Assembly: GCA_016223085.1 (NCBI GenBank)
Contig: JACRPS010000011.1
Coordinates: 180,546-244,545 of the forward strand
Direction of reading: 5' to 3'
DNA: 64,000 nucleotides
Source of the DNA: Chloroflexota bacterium
Lineage (GTDB): Bacteria > Chloroflexota > Anaerolineae > Aggregatilineales > Phototrophicaceae
Positions within the stretch are counted from its first letter, which is position 1. Each line of letters starts with the position of its first letter. The notes beneath the pieces were generated by a model, which saw nothing but the letters and a program-made list of their open reading frames with translations, was not told the origin of the DNA and did not search any database. The position numbers were made by a program, and so were the translations under genes. Below are positions 8,989 to 19,067 of this stretch, piece by piece.

Positions 8989-9017
8989 GTAGGGGCGAAC
9001 CGGCGGTTCGCCCCTAC
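8989..9017. repeat. GTAGGG-type palindrome between secreted protein and clpX
   Basis: 29-base palindrome with arms GTAGGGGCGAACCG / CGGTTCGCCCCTAC around one base. It lies between two convergent genes, where it could end transcription in both directions, although no T-run follows. Confidence 0.9.
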
Positions 9018-9055
9018 CCGATTTCCAGACCATAAACTGACAACTGGCAGCTACC

Positions 9056-10360
9056 CTACGCCGCCGGATTCAGCTTGCCGTCCGCCGCCCAGGTTAGCTC
9101 CAGATTGTCGTCACCGAAGATACGCGGGCGCGCCTTGTTGTTAATCACGTCCGCGTCAATCACCACACGCTTGATGTCCTTGCGCCCCGGCACCTCGAAC
9201 ATCACGTCCAGTAGCCGGCTTTCGATGATCGAACGCAGGCCGCGCGCGCCCGTGCCGCGCTGCATCGCCAGGTCTGCCGCCGCCCCCAGCGCCGACTCCT
9301 CGAACTCCAGTTTAACGTCATCCAGTTCCAGCAGGTGTTCGTACTGCTTGGTGAGCGCGTTTTTCGGCTCGACCAGAATCCGCATCAACGCCTCGCGGTT
9401 CAGCGGCTCGACGTTAGCGATCACCGGCATCCGGCCCACAAATTCCGGTATCAGGCCGTAGGCCATCAGGTCTTCCGGGCTGACCTCACGCAGCAGCGCA
9501 CCTTCATCGTGGTCAAGGTCGCGCGCGCTTTCGCTGTGGAAGCCCAGCCGCCCTTTCAGACCGATGCGGCGGCGCACGTGATCCTGAATCCCATCAAACA
9601 TCCCGCCACAGATGAACAGGATGTCTCGCGTGTCAATCTGCAGAAACTCCTGGTGCGGGTGCTTGCGGCCACCCTGCGGCGGCACGTTCGCCAGCGTGCC
9701 TTCGACGATTTTCAGGAGGGCCTGCTGCACACCCTCGCCGGACACGTCGCGCGTGATCGAAGGGTTATCGTTCGACTTGCGGGCGATCTTGTCAATCTCG
9801 TCAATATAGATGATACCCTTTTCGGCGCGGGCAATATCGCCATCTGCCGCCTGAATCAGCCGCAGCAGGATGTTTTCGACATCCTCGCCCACGTAGCCGG
9901 CCTCGGTTAGCGAGGTGGCATCGGCGATGCAGAACGGCACATCCAGAATCCGCGCCAGCGTCTGCGCCAGCAGGGTTTTGCCGCTGCCGGTCGGCCCCAT
10001 GATGAGGATATTGCTCTTTTCGAGTTCCACCTCATCGTCGCGCCTGCCCGACTGGATGCGTTTGTAGTGGTTGTAAACGGCGACGCTTAAGACACGCTTG
10101 GCGTGTTCCTGGCCAACCACGTATTCGTCCAGGTGCGCCATGATTTCACGCGGTGACAGCAGGCGCTCGACCTCAAACGCTTCAGAAGCGAAGCGGTAGG
10201 GCGAGTTCGACATGCCGTGTTCCAGCAGTTTAAGCTGGCAGCGTTCAACGCAGTAGTTGCAGATATAGACGCCGTCCGGGCCGCCGATGAGGTGTTCCAC
10301 CTCCATCGCGCTGCGGCCACAGAACGAGCATCGCTGGCTGCTGCCGGACAGATAACTCAC
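9056..10360 (-). CDS. clpX: ATP-dependent Clp protease ATP-binding subunit ClpX
   Basis: ClpX unfolds tagged proteins and feeds them to the ClpP peptidase. The 434-residue protein has the N-terminal C4 zinc domain (CSFCGRS ... CNYCVERC), Walker [16 protein letters not shown], Walker [16 protein letters not shown], the pore-loop region [13 protein letters not shown] and a C-terminal sensor-2 [12 protein letters not shown]. All motifs are intact and the length is normal. Its ATG overlaps the clpP stop (10357-10360), so the two are translationally coupled in the order tig-clpP-clpX. Confidence 0.98.
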   Translation of the reverse strand: MSYLSGSSQRCSFCGRSAMEVEHLIGGPDGVYICNYCVERCQLKLLEHGMSNSPYRFASEAFEVERLLSPREIMAHLDEYVVGQEHAKRVLSVAVYNHYKRIQSGRRDDEVELEKSNILIMGPTGSGKTLLAQTLARILDVPFCIADATSLTEAGYVGEDVENILLRLIQAADGDIARAEKGIIYIDEIDKIARKSNDNPSITRDVSGEGVQQALLKIVEGTLANVPPQGGRKHPHQEFLQIDTRDILFICGGMFDGIQDHVRRRIGLKGRLGFHSESARDLDHDEGALLREVSPEDLMAYGLIPEFVGRMPVIANVEPLNREALMRILVEPKNALTKQYEHLLELDDVKLEFEESALGAAADLAMQRGTGARGLRSIIESRLLDVMFEVPGRKDIKRVVIDADVINNKARPRIFGDDNLELTWAADGKLNPAA

Positions 10361-10965
10361 TTTTTCTGATCTCCGTTCGGTGACTTCAACACTGAGTCAA
10401 TCAGGCCGTATTCCACTGCCTGCTGCGAACTCAGATAAATGTCACGGTCGGTATCGCGTTCAATCACTTCACGATCTTTGCCCGTGTGTCTCACGAAAAT
10501 TTCCAGCAGGCGTTCCTTCAGGCGCATGATCTCATTGGCCGCGATCACGATGTCCGACGCCTGCCCCTGCGCGCCGCCCAGCGGCTGGTGCATGTGAATG
10601 GTCGCGTTGGGCAACGCGTACCGCATCCCGTGTTCGCCGGCGGCCAGCAGTACTGTGCCAAAGCTGGCAGTCAGGCCCAGCGCCACCGTACTGACGGGCG
10701 CGGAAATCTGCTGCATGGCGTCATAAATCGCCAGCCCGGCATAAACCACGCCGCCGGGAGAATTGATGTACATGTTGATCTGGCGGTCGGGGTCTTCCCG
10801 CTGGAGATACAGCAGTTGCGCGACAATCAGATTGGCGATCTGGTCATTAATCGGCGTGCCCAGTAAAACAATGCGGTCGCGCAGCAGCAGCGAATAAATG
10901 TCGTAGGCACGTTCGCCCCGGCTGCCCTGCTCGATCACCATCGGGATGACGTTGTAGAAATCCAT
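10357..10965 (-). CDS. clpP: ATP-dependent Clp protease proteolytic subunit
   Basis: ClpP is the barrel-shaped serine peptidase of the ClpXP complex in the cytoplasm. The 202-residue protein has the catalytic triad Ser101 ([13 protein letters not shown]), His126 ([14 protein letters not shown]) and Asp175 ([11 protein letters not shown]), with the oligomerisation motif [11 protein letters not shown]. It sits between tig and clpX, with three bases after tig and a four-base overlap with clpX, a common bacterial arrangement. Confidence 0.98.
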   Translation of the reverse strand: MDFYNVIPMVIEQGSRGERAYDIYSLLLRDRIVLLGTPINDQIANLIVAQLLYLQREDPDRQINMYINSPGGVVYAGLAIYDAMQQISAPVSTVALGLTASFGTVLLAAGEHGMRYALPNATIHMHQPLGGAQGQASDIVIAANEIMRLKERLLEIFVRHTGKDREVIERDTDRDIYLSSQQAVEYGLIDSVLKSPNGDQKK

Positions 10966-10968
10966 TGA

Positions 10969-12432
10969 TTAGCCCTCTCCTTGAGTTGATTCGGCTACAG
11001 TCTCATCAGCCTCCGGCTGCTCCGGCGCGGTGGGTTCGGGCGCTTCGCCCTTCGCAATCGCCACAATCCGGTCCAGCACGTGCTGCTCCAGTAAATCATT
11101 CCGTACGTTATTCCGCATACTCTCGTTCTGGAACATCGAACGCAGCCCTTCAGCCTGCGCCCCAAACTGCGACAGGATGCGTTCGATTTCTTCGTCAATC
11201 GCTTCTTCCGCTACGGTCAGCCCTTCGGCGCGCAGGACTTCCCGCAGCACTAGCGACCGCTTCAGGTTCATTACCGCCGTTTCGCGGTAATCGTTGTACA
11301 GGTCTTCGCGCGTTTTGCCGGTAATCCGCATGTAGTCATCCAGCGTCAGGCCACGCTGGCGCAGGTCGCGGTCCAGCCGTTCCAGATAATCCTCGATCTG
11401 GTCGTTCACCAGCGCATCGGGGAAGCTGACGGTCGCCTGTTCCACAATCCTGTCCAGCGCCTGCCCGGCGTACAACGACTTCGCACGCTGCTCGGCGGCT
11501 TTTTGCAGGTTTTCGCGCATCCGCATCCGCAGTTCCAGCAGGGTCAGCGGCTTTTCTTCTTCCGCCGTGATGCGCGCGGCAAAATCGTCGTTCAGCGCCG
11601 GCAGCGTGATCGTTTCGATCTTCTTGATTGTCACATAGAACTTGGCGCGTTTGCCGGCCAGGTCTTCGTATTCGTCTTTATCATCGGGGTAAATCAGTTC
11701 AAATTCGCGCCGCTCGCCCACGTTCGCGCCCATCAGCGCATCGCGAAAGCCGGGCGCGGGTTCGTCGTGCTCCTCGTCCAGAATCAGCACGGCGTCATGT
11801 TCGTGCAGCAGCGGCTCCGCGCCGGGGGTGTGGGGGGCGTGGTCGTCGTGGTCGTCGTGCTCCTCGTGTTCATCATGTTCGTCGGTTTCCGCTCCAGCTT
11901 CCACTGGTGTTTCCGGCAGCACCTCGGCGTGGATGTCCACCGTCACGCGGTTGCCGGGCGCCACCGGCTTGTGGCTTTCTTCCACCAGCGCGTGCTGCTC
12001 CTGCAGCATCTTCATCGAGCGATTCACGTCGTCGTCTTCGACCGTCGGCGGTGTAAATTCCAGCCGCACCGAACGATAATCGTTGAGCTGCACTTCCGGC
12101 TGCAGGGGCACAGTAAAAATAAAGGTCGGCGTTGGCTCCAGGTCGAATTTCTCCAGTTCGCCCGGCCCGTATGGTTCCACCCCGGACTTGTCCAGCGCCT
12201 CTTTGTACAGGTCGTTGCCCAGGATTTCGACGGCTTCTTCCAGCACTGCACCCTCGCCGATGTAGTTCACCAGAATGCGATATGGCGCCTTGCCCTTACG
12301 GAAACCGGGGATATTCACCCATTTCGCCAGCTTGCGGGCCGCTTCCTGCTTCGCCTGTTCCAGGCGGTTTACGTCAAGTTCTATGGTAAAACGGGCAGTA
12401 TGGTTTTCGAGTCGTTCGGTTTGAATGTTCAA
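10969..12432 (-). CDS. tig: Trigger factor with a His/Asp/Glu-rich insertion
   Basis: Trigger factor is the ribosome-bound chaperone and prolyl isomerase. Residues 1-145 form the ribosome-binding domain with the signature IPGFRKGKAP (41-50). The FKBP-type domain follows (about 155-285), then the helical chaperone arm. At 487 residues it is longer than usual (about 430-450). The excess is an insertion in the FKBP-type domain (residues 183-223) with ten His in about 40 residues (DEHDEHEEHDDHDDHAPH, LLHEHD). Such a stretch could bind Zn or Ni. SlyD, a related isomerase, carries a His-rich tail for nickel, but here it is an internal loop. Confidence 0.96.
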   Translation of the reverse strand: MNIQTERLENHTARFTIELDVNRLEQAKQEAARKLAKWVNIPGFRKGKAPYRILVNYIGEGAVLEEAVEILGNDLYKEALDKSGVEPYGPGELEKFDLEPTPTFIFTVPLQPEVQLNDYRSVRLEFTPPTVEDDDVNRSMKMLQEQHALVEESHKPVAPGNRVTVDIHAEVLPETPVEAGAETDEHDEHEEHDDHDDHAPHTPGAEPLLHEHDAVLILDEEHDEPAPGFRDALMGANVGERREFELIYPDDKDEYEDLAGKRAKFYVTIKKIETITLPALNDDFAARITAEEEKPLTLLELRMRMRENLQKAAEQRAKSLYAGQALDRIVEQATVSFPDALVNDQIEDYLERLDRDLRQRGLTLDDYMRITGKTREDLYNDYRETAVMNLKRSLVLREVLRAEGLTVAEEAIDEEIERILSQFGAQAEGLRSMFQNESMRNNVRNDLLEQHVLDRIVAIAKGEAPEPTAPEQPEADETVAESTQGEG

Positions 12433-12547
12433 GAGTAGCAGTCCTTCGCAGAGGCAGTCTCAGCCTAATTATAGCATCGGGAAGGTGTGATCGTCATAAA
12501 AGTTTTCTCAGATGATAACGAAGGCGCATCGCTGCGCCCCGTTGGGA

Positions 12548-12628
12548 TGGGGAAGGCGGGACTCGAACCCGCACGGATAAACCACATGATCCTAAGTCAT
12601 GCGCGTCTGCCAGTTCCGCCACTCCCCC
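12548..12628 (-). tRNA. tRNA-Leu (anticodon UAG)
   Basis: Read on the minus strand the 81-base sequence folds as a tRNA. The acceptor GGGGGAG pairs with CTTCCCC, and the anticodon stem CATGA/TCATG holds loop CTTAGGA with anticodon TAG. A long variable arm and the T arm CGGGTTCGAGTCCCG follow, as expected for leucine. The discriminator is A and the CCA end is not encoded. Confidence 0.95.
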
Positions 12629-12671
12629 ATTGATGAATAATTATAGGGGACGAGTAGATGTCACTCAAGGG

Positions 12672-13253
12672 CTAATCAGCCGAACGCAGTTTGGGCAGGT
12701 TTGACAGGTCAGTATTGCCAGCCTGCGACAGAATCGTCGTGATGATAAGCTGCGCGAAGCGGAACAGGCTTTGCATCTGCTGGATACGCTCTACGTACAG
12801 TTCCGCTAGCCGCTGATCTTCCGGGTTCATATCCGGCAGCGCGTTCGACAGCCGTTCGATGTTGTCATCCATCACGTGCAGGGCGCGTTCCACATCGCGC
12901 ATTTCGCGCCCGGCCAGGATGTTGGAGATGATCGTCCAGAAGTCGGTTTCGGCCTCGTAATATTTGCGCCTGCCGCCGCGCCCGCGCACCCACACCTGCC
13001 GCACCATGCCCATGTGCTCCAGCGTGCGCAGGTTCATGCTGACGCTGGCTTTGGAGATGTCCAGCAGTTCCAGCAGGTCATCGAGGCTCAACGGCTCCGG
13101 GCTGAGGAGCAGCGCCCCGTAAAGCTGCCCCATCACCTTACTGAAGCCAAAGTAGTCCGAGAGTTGCCCCAGGCCGTCAAGCATACTGTCCTGTGCAGCC
13201 CGCAAATTTGCATCGGTTGGACGATGCCCATTATTCGGCCCGGCCTCTGACAT
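12672..13253 (-). CDS. GbsR/MarR-like transcriptional regulator
   Basis: A 193-residue winged-helix protein. The helix-turn-helix lies at about residues 55-85 (LSLDDLLELLDISKASVSMNLRTLEHMGMV) and is followed by a basic wing (VRGRGGRRKYYEAE). A helical C-terminal half probably dimerises. The build matches GbsR-type regulators of the MarR superfamily, which in other bacteria repress transport or osmoprotectant genes. It follows the export operon (permease at 13366) on the same strand with a 112-base gap and may regulate it. No ligand can be named. Confidence 0.85.
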   Translation of the reverse strand: MSEAGPNNGHRPTDANLRAAQDSMLDGLGQLSDYFGFSKVMGQLYGALLLSPEPLSLDDLLELLDISKASVSMNLRTLEHMGMVRQVWVRGRGGRRKYYEAETDFWTIISNILAGREMRDVERALHVMDDNIERLSNALPDMNPEDQRLAELYVERIQQMQSLFRFAQLIITTILSQAGNTDLSNLPKLRSAD

Positions 13254-13365
13254 AAGCTCACCTCAGCTGACAGCAGATGTACACATCGTGCTAAATTTTG
13301 TGAATTTCTTAATATGATCGTAGCACGAAGACCGCCTGAAAACAACATGGAGGTTACAGTGGCGT

Positions 13366-14583
13366 TTATTCATACCGCAGGGCGTCAATCGGGTTCAGCG
13401 AGGCCGCCCGGTTAGCGGGATAAATGCCAAAGAAAACGCCGATCATCACTGAAATCACGGTCGCCAGCAGCACGCTCGACGGCTGCACGCTGGCGGCCAG
13501 TTCCGGCAGCGCCAGCCGCAGCACCAGCATCCCGCCGGCGGCCAGCGTCACGCCAATCGTTCCGCCTACCAGCGCCAGCGTGGTCGCTTCGGTCAGGAAC
13601 TGCATCAGGATATCCTGCTTCTGCGCGCCGACCGCTTTCCGCAGGCCGATCTCCCGCGTGCGCTCCGTCACCGTGACCAGCATGATATTCATGATGCCGA
13701 TGCCGCCCACCACCAGCGAGATGCCGGCGATCACCGCCAGAAACGCCGTCAGCAGGCTGGTGATGTTGCCCAGGCTGTCGAGTAGTTCCGTCTGCGTGAA
13801 GACCTGGAAATTGTCCTCGTCACGGAAGCTGATGCCACGTTCCTCACGCAGCGTTTCCCGGATTTGCTGCGCCACGTCGTCCACCACGTCGGCGCTGCGC
13901 GCCTGTACGATGATGTTGCTGATCGGGCGGTCGCCGGACAGGACGCGTTCACCGCTGAGGCGAGTCTGTACGGTTGTCAGCGGCGCGATTATCACATCAT
14001 CCTCATTCGGACCAAAGCCGGCGCCGCCCACACGGTTCAGTACCCCTTCGACGCGGAAGGTCAGCCCGTTGACGCGGATGGTCTGCCCAACCGGATAAAC
14101 ACCGGGCAGCAGCCGTTCGGCCATCTCCGGCCCCAGCACCGCCACCCGCGCCAGACTATCCATCTCTGCCGGCGTAAAAAAGCGGCCTGCGACAAGCTGC
14201 CGGTTGCGGACGGTCAGGTAATCCGGCGTCGCGCCCAGCACCCGCGCTGTGATCTCGCGCCCTTCAAAAGTAGCGGTGGTTGTCACGTTGCGTTGCGGCA
14301 TGACGTACAGCGCGTCCGGCACGCGGAACGGGTCGGCCAGGGCGCGCGCCTCGTCCAGCGTCAGGCGCTGCGTCTCACCGTTTTCGTTCGGCTGCGCGAA
14401 CACAATCAGCAGATTCGTGCCAATGCCCAAAAACTGGTCGCGCACGTAATTTTCGACCGCCTGCCCCAGCGATACCAGCACGATCACCGCCGCCACACCA
14501 ATCGTAATGCCCAGCATTGTCAGCGCCGATCGCAGTTTGTTACTGCGCAGCCCGATCATCGCCACGCGGATGTTTTCGATCAT
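13366..14583 (-). CDS. MacB-like ABC transporter permease (FtsX family)
   Basis: 405 residues with an N-terminal membrane helix (LTMLGITIGVAAVIVLVSLG), a large extracytoplasmic MacB_PCD domain and three C-terminal helices (LLTAFLAVIAGISLVVGGIGIMN, the segment around 320-350, and LLATVISVMIGVFFGIYPANRAA). The coupling motif RTREIGLRKAVGA is intact. It is the last of six genes read in one direction (20444 to 13366). It is paralogous to the next permease and probably heterodimerises with it. These transporters move peptides, antibiotics or lipids outward by mechanotransmission. Confidence 0.92.
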   Translation of the reverse strand: MIENIRVAMIGLRSNKLRSALTMLGITIGVAAVIVLVSLGQAVENYVRDQFLGIGTNLLIVFAQPNENGETQRLTLDEARALADPFRVPDALYVMPQRNVTTTATFEGREITARVLGATPDYLTVRNRQLVAGRFFTPAEMDSLARVAVLGPEMAERLLPGVYPVGQTIRVNGLTFRVEGVLNRVGGAGFGPNEDDVIIAPLTTVQTRLSGERVLSGDRPISNIIVQARSADVVDDVAQQIRETLREERGISFRDEDNFQVFTQTELLDSLGNITSLLTAFLAVIAGISLVVGGIGIMNIMLVTVTERTREIGLRKAVGAQKQDILMQFLTEATTLALVGGTIGVTLAAGGMLVLRLALPELAASVQPSSVLLATVISVMIGVFFGIYPANRAASLNPIDALRYE

Positions 14584-14616
14584 CTCTCTGTGTCTCTGCG
14601 ACTCTGTGTTATGCTT

Positions 14617-15855
14617 TTACTCAAACCGCAGCGCCTCAATCGGCTTCATCCGCGCGGCGCGGCTGGCGGGGTACAGCCCGAAGAACATGCCAATAAAGGT
14701 GCTGACCGCCGTCGCCAGCAGCACCGCATCCAGGCTGACCGACAGCGTAAGCTGCGGAATCAGCGCCGACCCCACCTGCGCCGCCAGCCAGCCCAACGCC
14801 ACGCCGATTAATCCGCCGATGACGGACAGCACCACGCTTTCGATCAGGAATTGCAGCAGAATATCGCCCGCCCGCGCGCCGACCGCTTTCCGCAGGCCGA
14901 TTTCCTGCGTGCGCTCCGTGACCGACACCAGCATGATATTCATAATGCCAATGCCGCCGACCAGCAGCGAAATTCCGGCGATCAGACCGAGAAACACGGT
15001 CAGGATGCCGGTCACCTGCGTCAGCGAATCGAGCAGATCGGCCTGGTTGATGATGCTAAAATCCTGCTCGCCCTGGAACTGCACGCCGTGCGCGCGGCTG
15101 AGATACACCTCAATTTCGCGGGCAGCTTCGTCCATCCGGTCTTCGGATACCGCTTCCACGTGGAACACGTCCACCTGATAGCCGCCATCACGGGTACGGG
15201 CACGCGCGAGCCGCGTCTGCGCCGTGCTGAGGGGGACAAACACCACGTTGTTTTCGTCGCCGAAGAAGCTGCTGGCGCGTTCTTCCATCACGCCGATCAC
15301 GGTGAACGTCCGATCATTGATACGAACCGTTTTGCCAACCGGGTCAGCCGTTTTGTCGCCAAACAGCCGGTCTACGACTGTCGTGCCCAGTACGACCACC
15401 CGCGCGGCGCCGTCCACGTCCGACTGGCTGATAAAGGCGCTGCCCGCGCGCGGCTGCCAGTTGCGCACATCCTGGAAATTGGGCGTTACGCCGCTGACCG
15501 GCAGCACCACCCGTTCCGAACCATAGACCACGCTCCCCCGCACCTGATACTCCATCGCCAGTTGGCGGATGCTGGGCGCAACGACAGGGTTTGCCAGCGC
15601 CTCACCTTCGAGCGTTGTCAGCGGCTGGATCGTATCGCGCGTGCTGGCGGTTGGCGTGGAGGGAAACACAAACAGCACGTTCGAGCCTAACGCCTGGAAC
15701 TCGCCGGCGATGTACCCCTCCACCCCGCGCCCCAGACTCACCAGTCCGATCACCGCGCTGACGCCGATGATGATACCCAGCGCGGTCAGAATCGCCCGCA
15801 GGCGGTTGGTGGACAGGCCAGTGAGAGCCAGCCGAAACGCTTCCAGCAGTGTCAT
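14617..15855 (-). CDS. MacB-like ABC transporter permease (FtsX family)
   Basis: 412 residues with the same four-helix FtsX layout as the following gene: LTALGIIIGVSAVIGLVSLG at the N-terminus, the extracytoplasmic domain (about 45-285), then LTVFLGLIAGISLLVGGIGIMN, RTQEIGLRKAVGARAGD and VSTFIGMFFGLYPASRAA. I chose ATG 15855 (MTLLEAF), two bases after the stop of the propeller gene, with GGAAG upstream. ATG 15870 would overlap that gene. It should pair with the ATPase at 16740-17582. Confidence 0.92.
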   Translation of the reverse strand: MTLLEAFRLALTGLSTNRLRAILTALGIIIGVSAVIGLVSLGRGVEGYIAGEFQALGSNVLFVFPSTPTASTRDTIQPLTTLEGEALANPVVAPSIRQLAMEYQVRGSVVYGSERVVLPVSGVTPNFQDVRNWQPRAGSAFISQSDVDGAARVVVLGTTVVDRLFGDKTADPVGKTVRINDRTFTVIGVMEERASSFFGDENNVVFVPLSTAQTRLARARTRDGGYQVDVFHVEAVSEDRMDEAAREIEVYLSRAHGVQFQGEQDFSIINQADLLDSLTQVTGILTVFLGLIAGISLLVGGIGIMNIMLVSVTERTQEIGLRKAVGARAGDILLQFLIESVVLSVIGGLIGVALGWLAAQVGSALIPQLTLSVSLDAVLLATAVSTFIGMFFGLYPASRAARMKPIEALRFE

Positions 15856-15857
15856 CG

Positions 15858-16715
15858 TCACCACTTCCATACCGGGCGCAGATCGTCGCAGGTGTTATGG
15901 GTAAGCTGCGTCAGGTCGCCTGTGTTCAGATTCAGCACGTAGATGTCCGGGTCGCCGTCCCGGTCAGAGACAAACGCCAGCCGTCCATCCGGCAGCCAGG
16001 CGGGAGTATCGTCCCGCGCCGGGTCCTGCGTGACATTGGTTGCAACACCCGCTGCATCCATCACGTAAACATCGTAGTTGCCCTCGCGGTCGGAAACAAA
16101 TGCCAGCCGATCATCTGACGACCACGCCGGCGCAAAATCGGCAGCCGGATTTTCGTCCACCGCTGACAGCGCGCCGTTTGTTTCCAGACGGTAGATATCC
16201 AGACTGGCGTCGCGGTTGGACAGAAACGTCAGCCGTCCGTCCCCCAGCCATGCTGGATAGCTGTCGCCGGTGAAGTGGCGGGAGACATTGGTTAACTTGC
16301 CCGACGGCTCCATCACGTAGATTTCCGGGTCGCCATCGCGGCTGGAGACAAACGCCAGCCGTCCATCTGGCGACCACGCCGGCAAATACTCGTTATCCGG
16401 GCTGCGAGTCAGATTGGTCAGCGCGCCCGACGCCAGGTCCAGCGCGTACAAGTCGTAATTGCTGCTGCGGTTGGAGGCAAATGTCAGCCGTCCATCGGGC
16501 GACCACGCCGGCGCGTAGTCGAAGGCGCGGTCACGGCTGGCGTTCCACGTCATGCCCCGTGCAGCATCCATCAGATACACCTCGGCGTTGCCGTCACGGT
16601 TGGACTCAAACGCCAGCAGACTGCCGCGCGCGGCCTGCCCCAGCGATACCGCCCCCGTAACGGCCAGTACCGCCGTGAACACCCCCACCGTCGCCGCGAC
16701 CACTACCTGCCGCAT
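15858..16715 (-). CDS. Secreted TolB-like beta-propeller (PD40 repeats)
   Basis: 285 residues. An N-terminal signal segment (VVVAATVGVFTAVLAVTGAVSLG) is followed by six to seven near-identical repeats of about 40 residues. Each has the pattern PAWSPDGRLTFASNRSSNYDLY, the WD40-like PD40 (TolB) signature, so the protein should form a secreted beta-propeller. Its place between the ATPase and permease genes, almost without gaps, suggests an extracytoplasmic part or partner of the exporter. That is unusual, since MacAB systems normally lack a propeller. I use ATG 16715. GTG 16724 is possible. Confidence 0.85.
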   Translation of the reverse strand: MRQVVVAATVGVFTAVLAVTGAVSLGQAARGSLLAFESNRDGNAEVYLMDAARGMTWNASRDRAFDYAPAWSPDGRLTFASNRSSNYDLYALDLASGALTNLTRSPDNEYLPAWSPDGRLAFVSSRDGDPEIYVMEPSGKLTNVSRHFTGDSYPAWLGDGRLTFLSNRDASLDIYRLETNGALSAVDENPAADFAPAWSSDDRLAFVSDREGNYDVYVMDAAGVATNVTQDPARDDTPAWLPDGRLAFVSDRDGDPDIYVLNLNTGDLTQLTHNTCDDLRPVWKW

Positions 16716-16739
16716 CACCGCCACTACCCTGCTTTCTAC

Positions 16740-17582
16740 CTACGTGTACTCCTCGGCTTTGCCACCATAATAGGTTTCGCGGAACAGCGATTCCATCTCC
16801 GCCGCTTCGGACGGGCGTTCGTGTTCCCCGGCCACCAGTGGTTCAGCCACCTGCCGGTCGGCGATAATGCTGCCATCGCGCAGCATAATCACACGCTGCG
16901 TGTGGCGGGCAATCCAGGGGTCATGCGTGACAAACACGGTTGTGATGCCCTGTTCGCGGTTGAGCCGCTGGAAGATTTGCATCACTTCCGTACCGCTGCG
17001 CGAGTCGAGATTACCGGTCGGCTCGTCGGCCAGAATCATGGCCGGTTCGTTGACCAGCGCCCGCGCAATCGCCACCCGCTGCTGCTGCCCGCCGGACAGT
17101 TCGCTCGGCAGATGGTGCAGCCGCTGCCCCAGGCCAACCGCTTCCAGCGCCGCTTTTGCCTTCTTCGCCCGACCGGACGCACCGGCGTAAATCAGCGGCA
17201 GTTCAACCTGTCGCAGCGCGGTTGTCCGCTTTAGCAGGTTAAAATTCTGGAACACAAAACCGATTTTTTTGTTGCGGATGCGCGCCAGTTCGCTTTCGTC
17301 AAGCTGGCTCACGTCCACGCCGTCCAGAAAGTACTGGCCGGAGGTCGGCTGGTCGAGACAGCCGAGGATGTTAATCAGCGTGCTTTTGCCGCTGCCGGAT
17401 GGCCCCATTATCGAAACCACCTCGCCCTCGAAAATTCGCAGGCTGACGCCCCGCAGTGCGTGGACTTCGACATCGCCCATCCGGTACACTTTCGTGATAT
17501 CGCGGATGTCAATCACCGCCCGCCGCCCCTGCTCATCGCGCGGGATGTCCGGCTGATGCCCGTTCCGCCTGAACCACTTCAC
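16740..17582 (-). CDS. MacB/LolD-type ABC transporter ATP-binding protein
   Basis: About 280 residues. Walker A is GPSGSGKST, the Q-loop FVFQNFNLL, the signature [15 protein letters not shown], Walker [13 protein letters not shown] and the switch His VTHDPW. This is the ATPase type that pairs with FtsX-family permeases. The N-terminal 25 residues are basic and precede the first strand ([14 protein letters not shown]). The start is GTG 17582 with GGAAAG upstream; TTG 17585 is an alternative. A C-terminal tail of about 40 residues (after [10 protein letters not shown]) is longer than usual. Confidence 0.94.
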   Translation of the reverse strand: MKWFRRNGHQPDIPRDEQGRRAVIDIRDITKVYRMGDVEVHALRGVSLRIFEGEVVSIMGPSGSGKSTLINILGCLDQPTSGQYFLDGVDVSQLDESELARIRNKKIGFVFQNFNLLKRTTALRQVELPLIYAGASGRAKKAKAALEAVGLGQRLHHLPSELSGGQQQRVAIARALVNEPAMILADEPTGNLDSRSGTEVMQIFQRLNREQGITTVFVTHDPWIARHTQRVIMLRDGSIIADRQVAEPLVAGEHERPSEAAEMESLFRETYYGGKAEEYT

Positions 17583-17639
17583 CAAAATCTTTCCCCTCTT
17601 TGCGCTTTACTCATCCCTCGTCCCTCACACCTCTGTCGC

Positions 17640-19064
17640 TCACCCGCCCGGTATGGGGTTAAACGTCTCGCGCGGCAGCAGCACAATGGCCTGCCCCGCT
17701 TCCAGGCCGCTGACGATCTGGCTGTCGGTTTCGTTGCGCAGACCAAGCTGCACCGCCACCTCGGCGTACTGACCACCGCGTTCGACCGTGACATACGCCT
17801 GCTGCGTGGCACGGTCTAGCCGGATGAAACGGTTGGGCAGCACTAGCACATCGCGCAGTTCATTCACGACAATCGTGGCAGTCGCCGTCATGCCGGCGCG
17901 TAGCGGTTGCCGGGCCGCATCAAGCGTCACGCGAACGGTATACGTGACCAGTTGCCCGGCGCGCACCGGCCTTGCCGCGACGCGGGTCACAGTCCCGGTG
18001 ATGGTTTCACCCGGCAGCGCGTCCAGCGCCAGCGTGACAGCCTGCCCGGGCTGAACGTCCACGATGTCGGTTTCGTCTACCGCCACATCCACGTAAAAGC
18101 CGGACGGGTCAATCAACTGCATGGCCGCGTCCTGCGGCGGCAGTTCGCCGATCACCAGATTGTTCTGCGCCACGACACCAGCAAACGGCGCGGTTAACAC
18201 TCCCCGGCTCAGGTTCGTGGCAGCCTGCTCCACCGCCAGCCGCGCGATCTGAAGCTGTGCCCCGGCAATCTGCAAATCGGTTTCCGTCGGGCCATTCAGC
18301 AGCTTTTCAAGCTGCGCCTGCGCCGCCGCGATCTGTGCGCTGGCCGATGACAGCCCCGCCACATCCGGCCCCTGGTTCAGCAGCGCCGCGTAGTTTTCAT
18401 CGGCAATCAGCACCTCATAGTCGGCGCTTTTAAGCTGTGTCGGCACAGTATCGCGCGCCATCTGGTCGGTGTCCGGCAGCGCGATGCCGTTGGCCTCGGC
18501 AAAGTCGCGCTGCGCCGGCGGAATCGCAAAGTTTAAATCGCGCTGAAGCTGCGCCTGCCACAATTGGTTACGCGCCAGTTCCGCTTGCAAACGCGTGATT
18601 TCAAGCTGGGTGGCATCTGCGCCCAGTGAAACCGACCCTGCCTGTGCCTGCGCGATGTTCAGCGCCGCCCGCGCCACCGCAATATCCACCTCACGCGGCG
18701 CGGTGGTCAGCGCGTCGTAGGCTACCTGCTGCGCGTCCAGGCTGATACGCGCGTTTTCCAGCGCCACTTCCAGATTACGGGTGTCCAGCCGCGCCAGCAC
18801 ATCACCGGCCTGCACCGCCTGCCCTTCCTCAACCAGAATCTCACGCACGGGCGCTGCCAGCTCAAACGCCAGGCCAACCTGACGCGCCGGCGCCATCGTT
18901 CCAGTCGCGCTCACGGTGACGGCCAGATCATCCACTCGCACCTCGGTTTGCTCCTGCACCGTCACGGCTGCCGCGCCGGTATCATCCGAACGAGTCGCCC
19001 GCAGCCCGACCAGCACCGCCGCCGCTGCCCCCACCAGCAGCAGGATTCGCAGCCCTCGTTTCAT
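17640..19064 (-). CDS. HlyD/MacA-type membrane-fusion adaptor
   Basis: 474 residues. An N-terminal signal anchor (LRILLLVGAAAAVLVGL) precedes half-lipoyl segments (VREILVEEGQAVQAGDVLARLD, GVLTAPFAGVVAQNNLVIGE) that flank a long alpha-helical hairpin (about 85-270). Beta-barrel and membrane-proximal domains follow (VDVQPGQAVTLALDALPGE, LRAGMTATATIVV). This is the MacA-like adaptor of tripartite or monoderm export systems. In a cell without an outer membrane it would work outside the membrane with the MacB-like permeases. It is a diverged duplicate of the gene just upstream (19068-20444). Confidence 0.92.
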   Translation of the reverse strand: MKRGLRILLLVGAAAAVLVGLRATRSDDTGAAAVTVQEQTEVRVDDLAVTVSATGTMAPARQVGLAFELAAPVREILVEEGQAVQAGDVLARLDTRNLEVALENARISLDAQQVAYDALTTAPREVDIAVARAALNIAQAQAGSVSLGADATQLEITRLQAELARNQLWQAQLQRDLNFAIPPAQRDFAEANGIALPDTDQMARDTVPTQLKSADYEVLIADENYAALLNQGPDVAGLSSASAQIAAAQAQLEKLLNGPTETDLQIAGAQLQIARLAVEQAATNLSRGVLTAPFAGVVAQNNLVIGELPPQDAAMQLIDPSGFYVDVAVDETDIVDVQPGQAVTLALDALPGETITGTVTRVAARPVRAGQLVTYTVRVTLDAARQPLRAGMTATATIVVNELRDVLVLPNRFIRLDRATQQAYVTVERGGQYAEVAVQLGLRNETDSQIVSGLEAGQAIVLLPRETFNPIPGG

Positions 19065-19067
19065 CGT

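Noticed and set aside
14583..14616. Short CTCTGTGTCTCTGCGAC stretch between the permease genes as a second dispersed repeat
   Set aside because: Only one clear copy occurs in the window, so nothing can be shown here.
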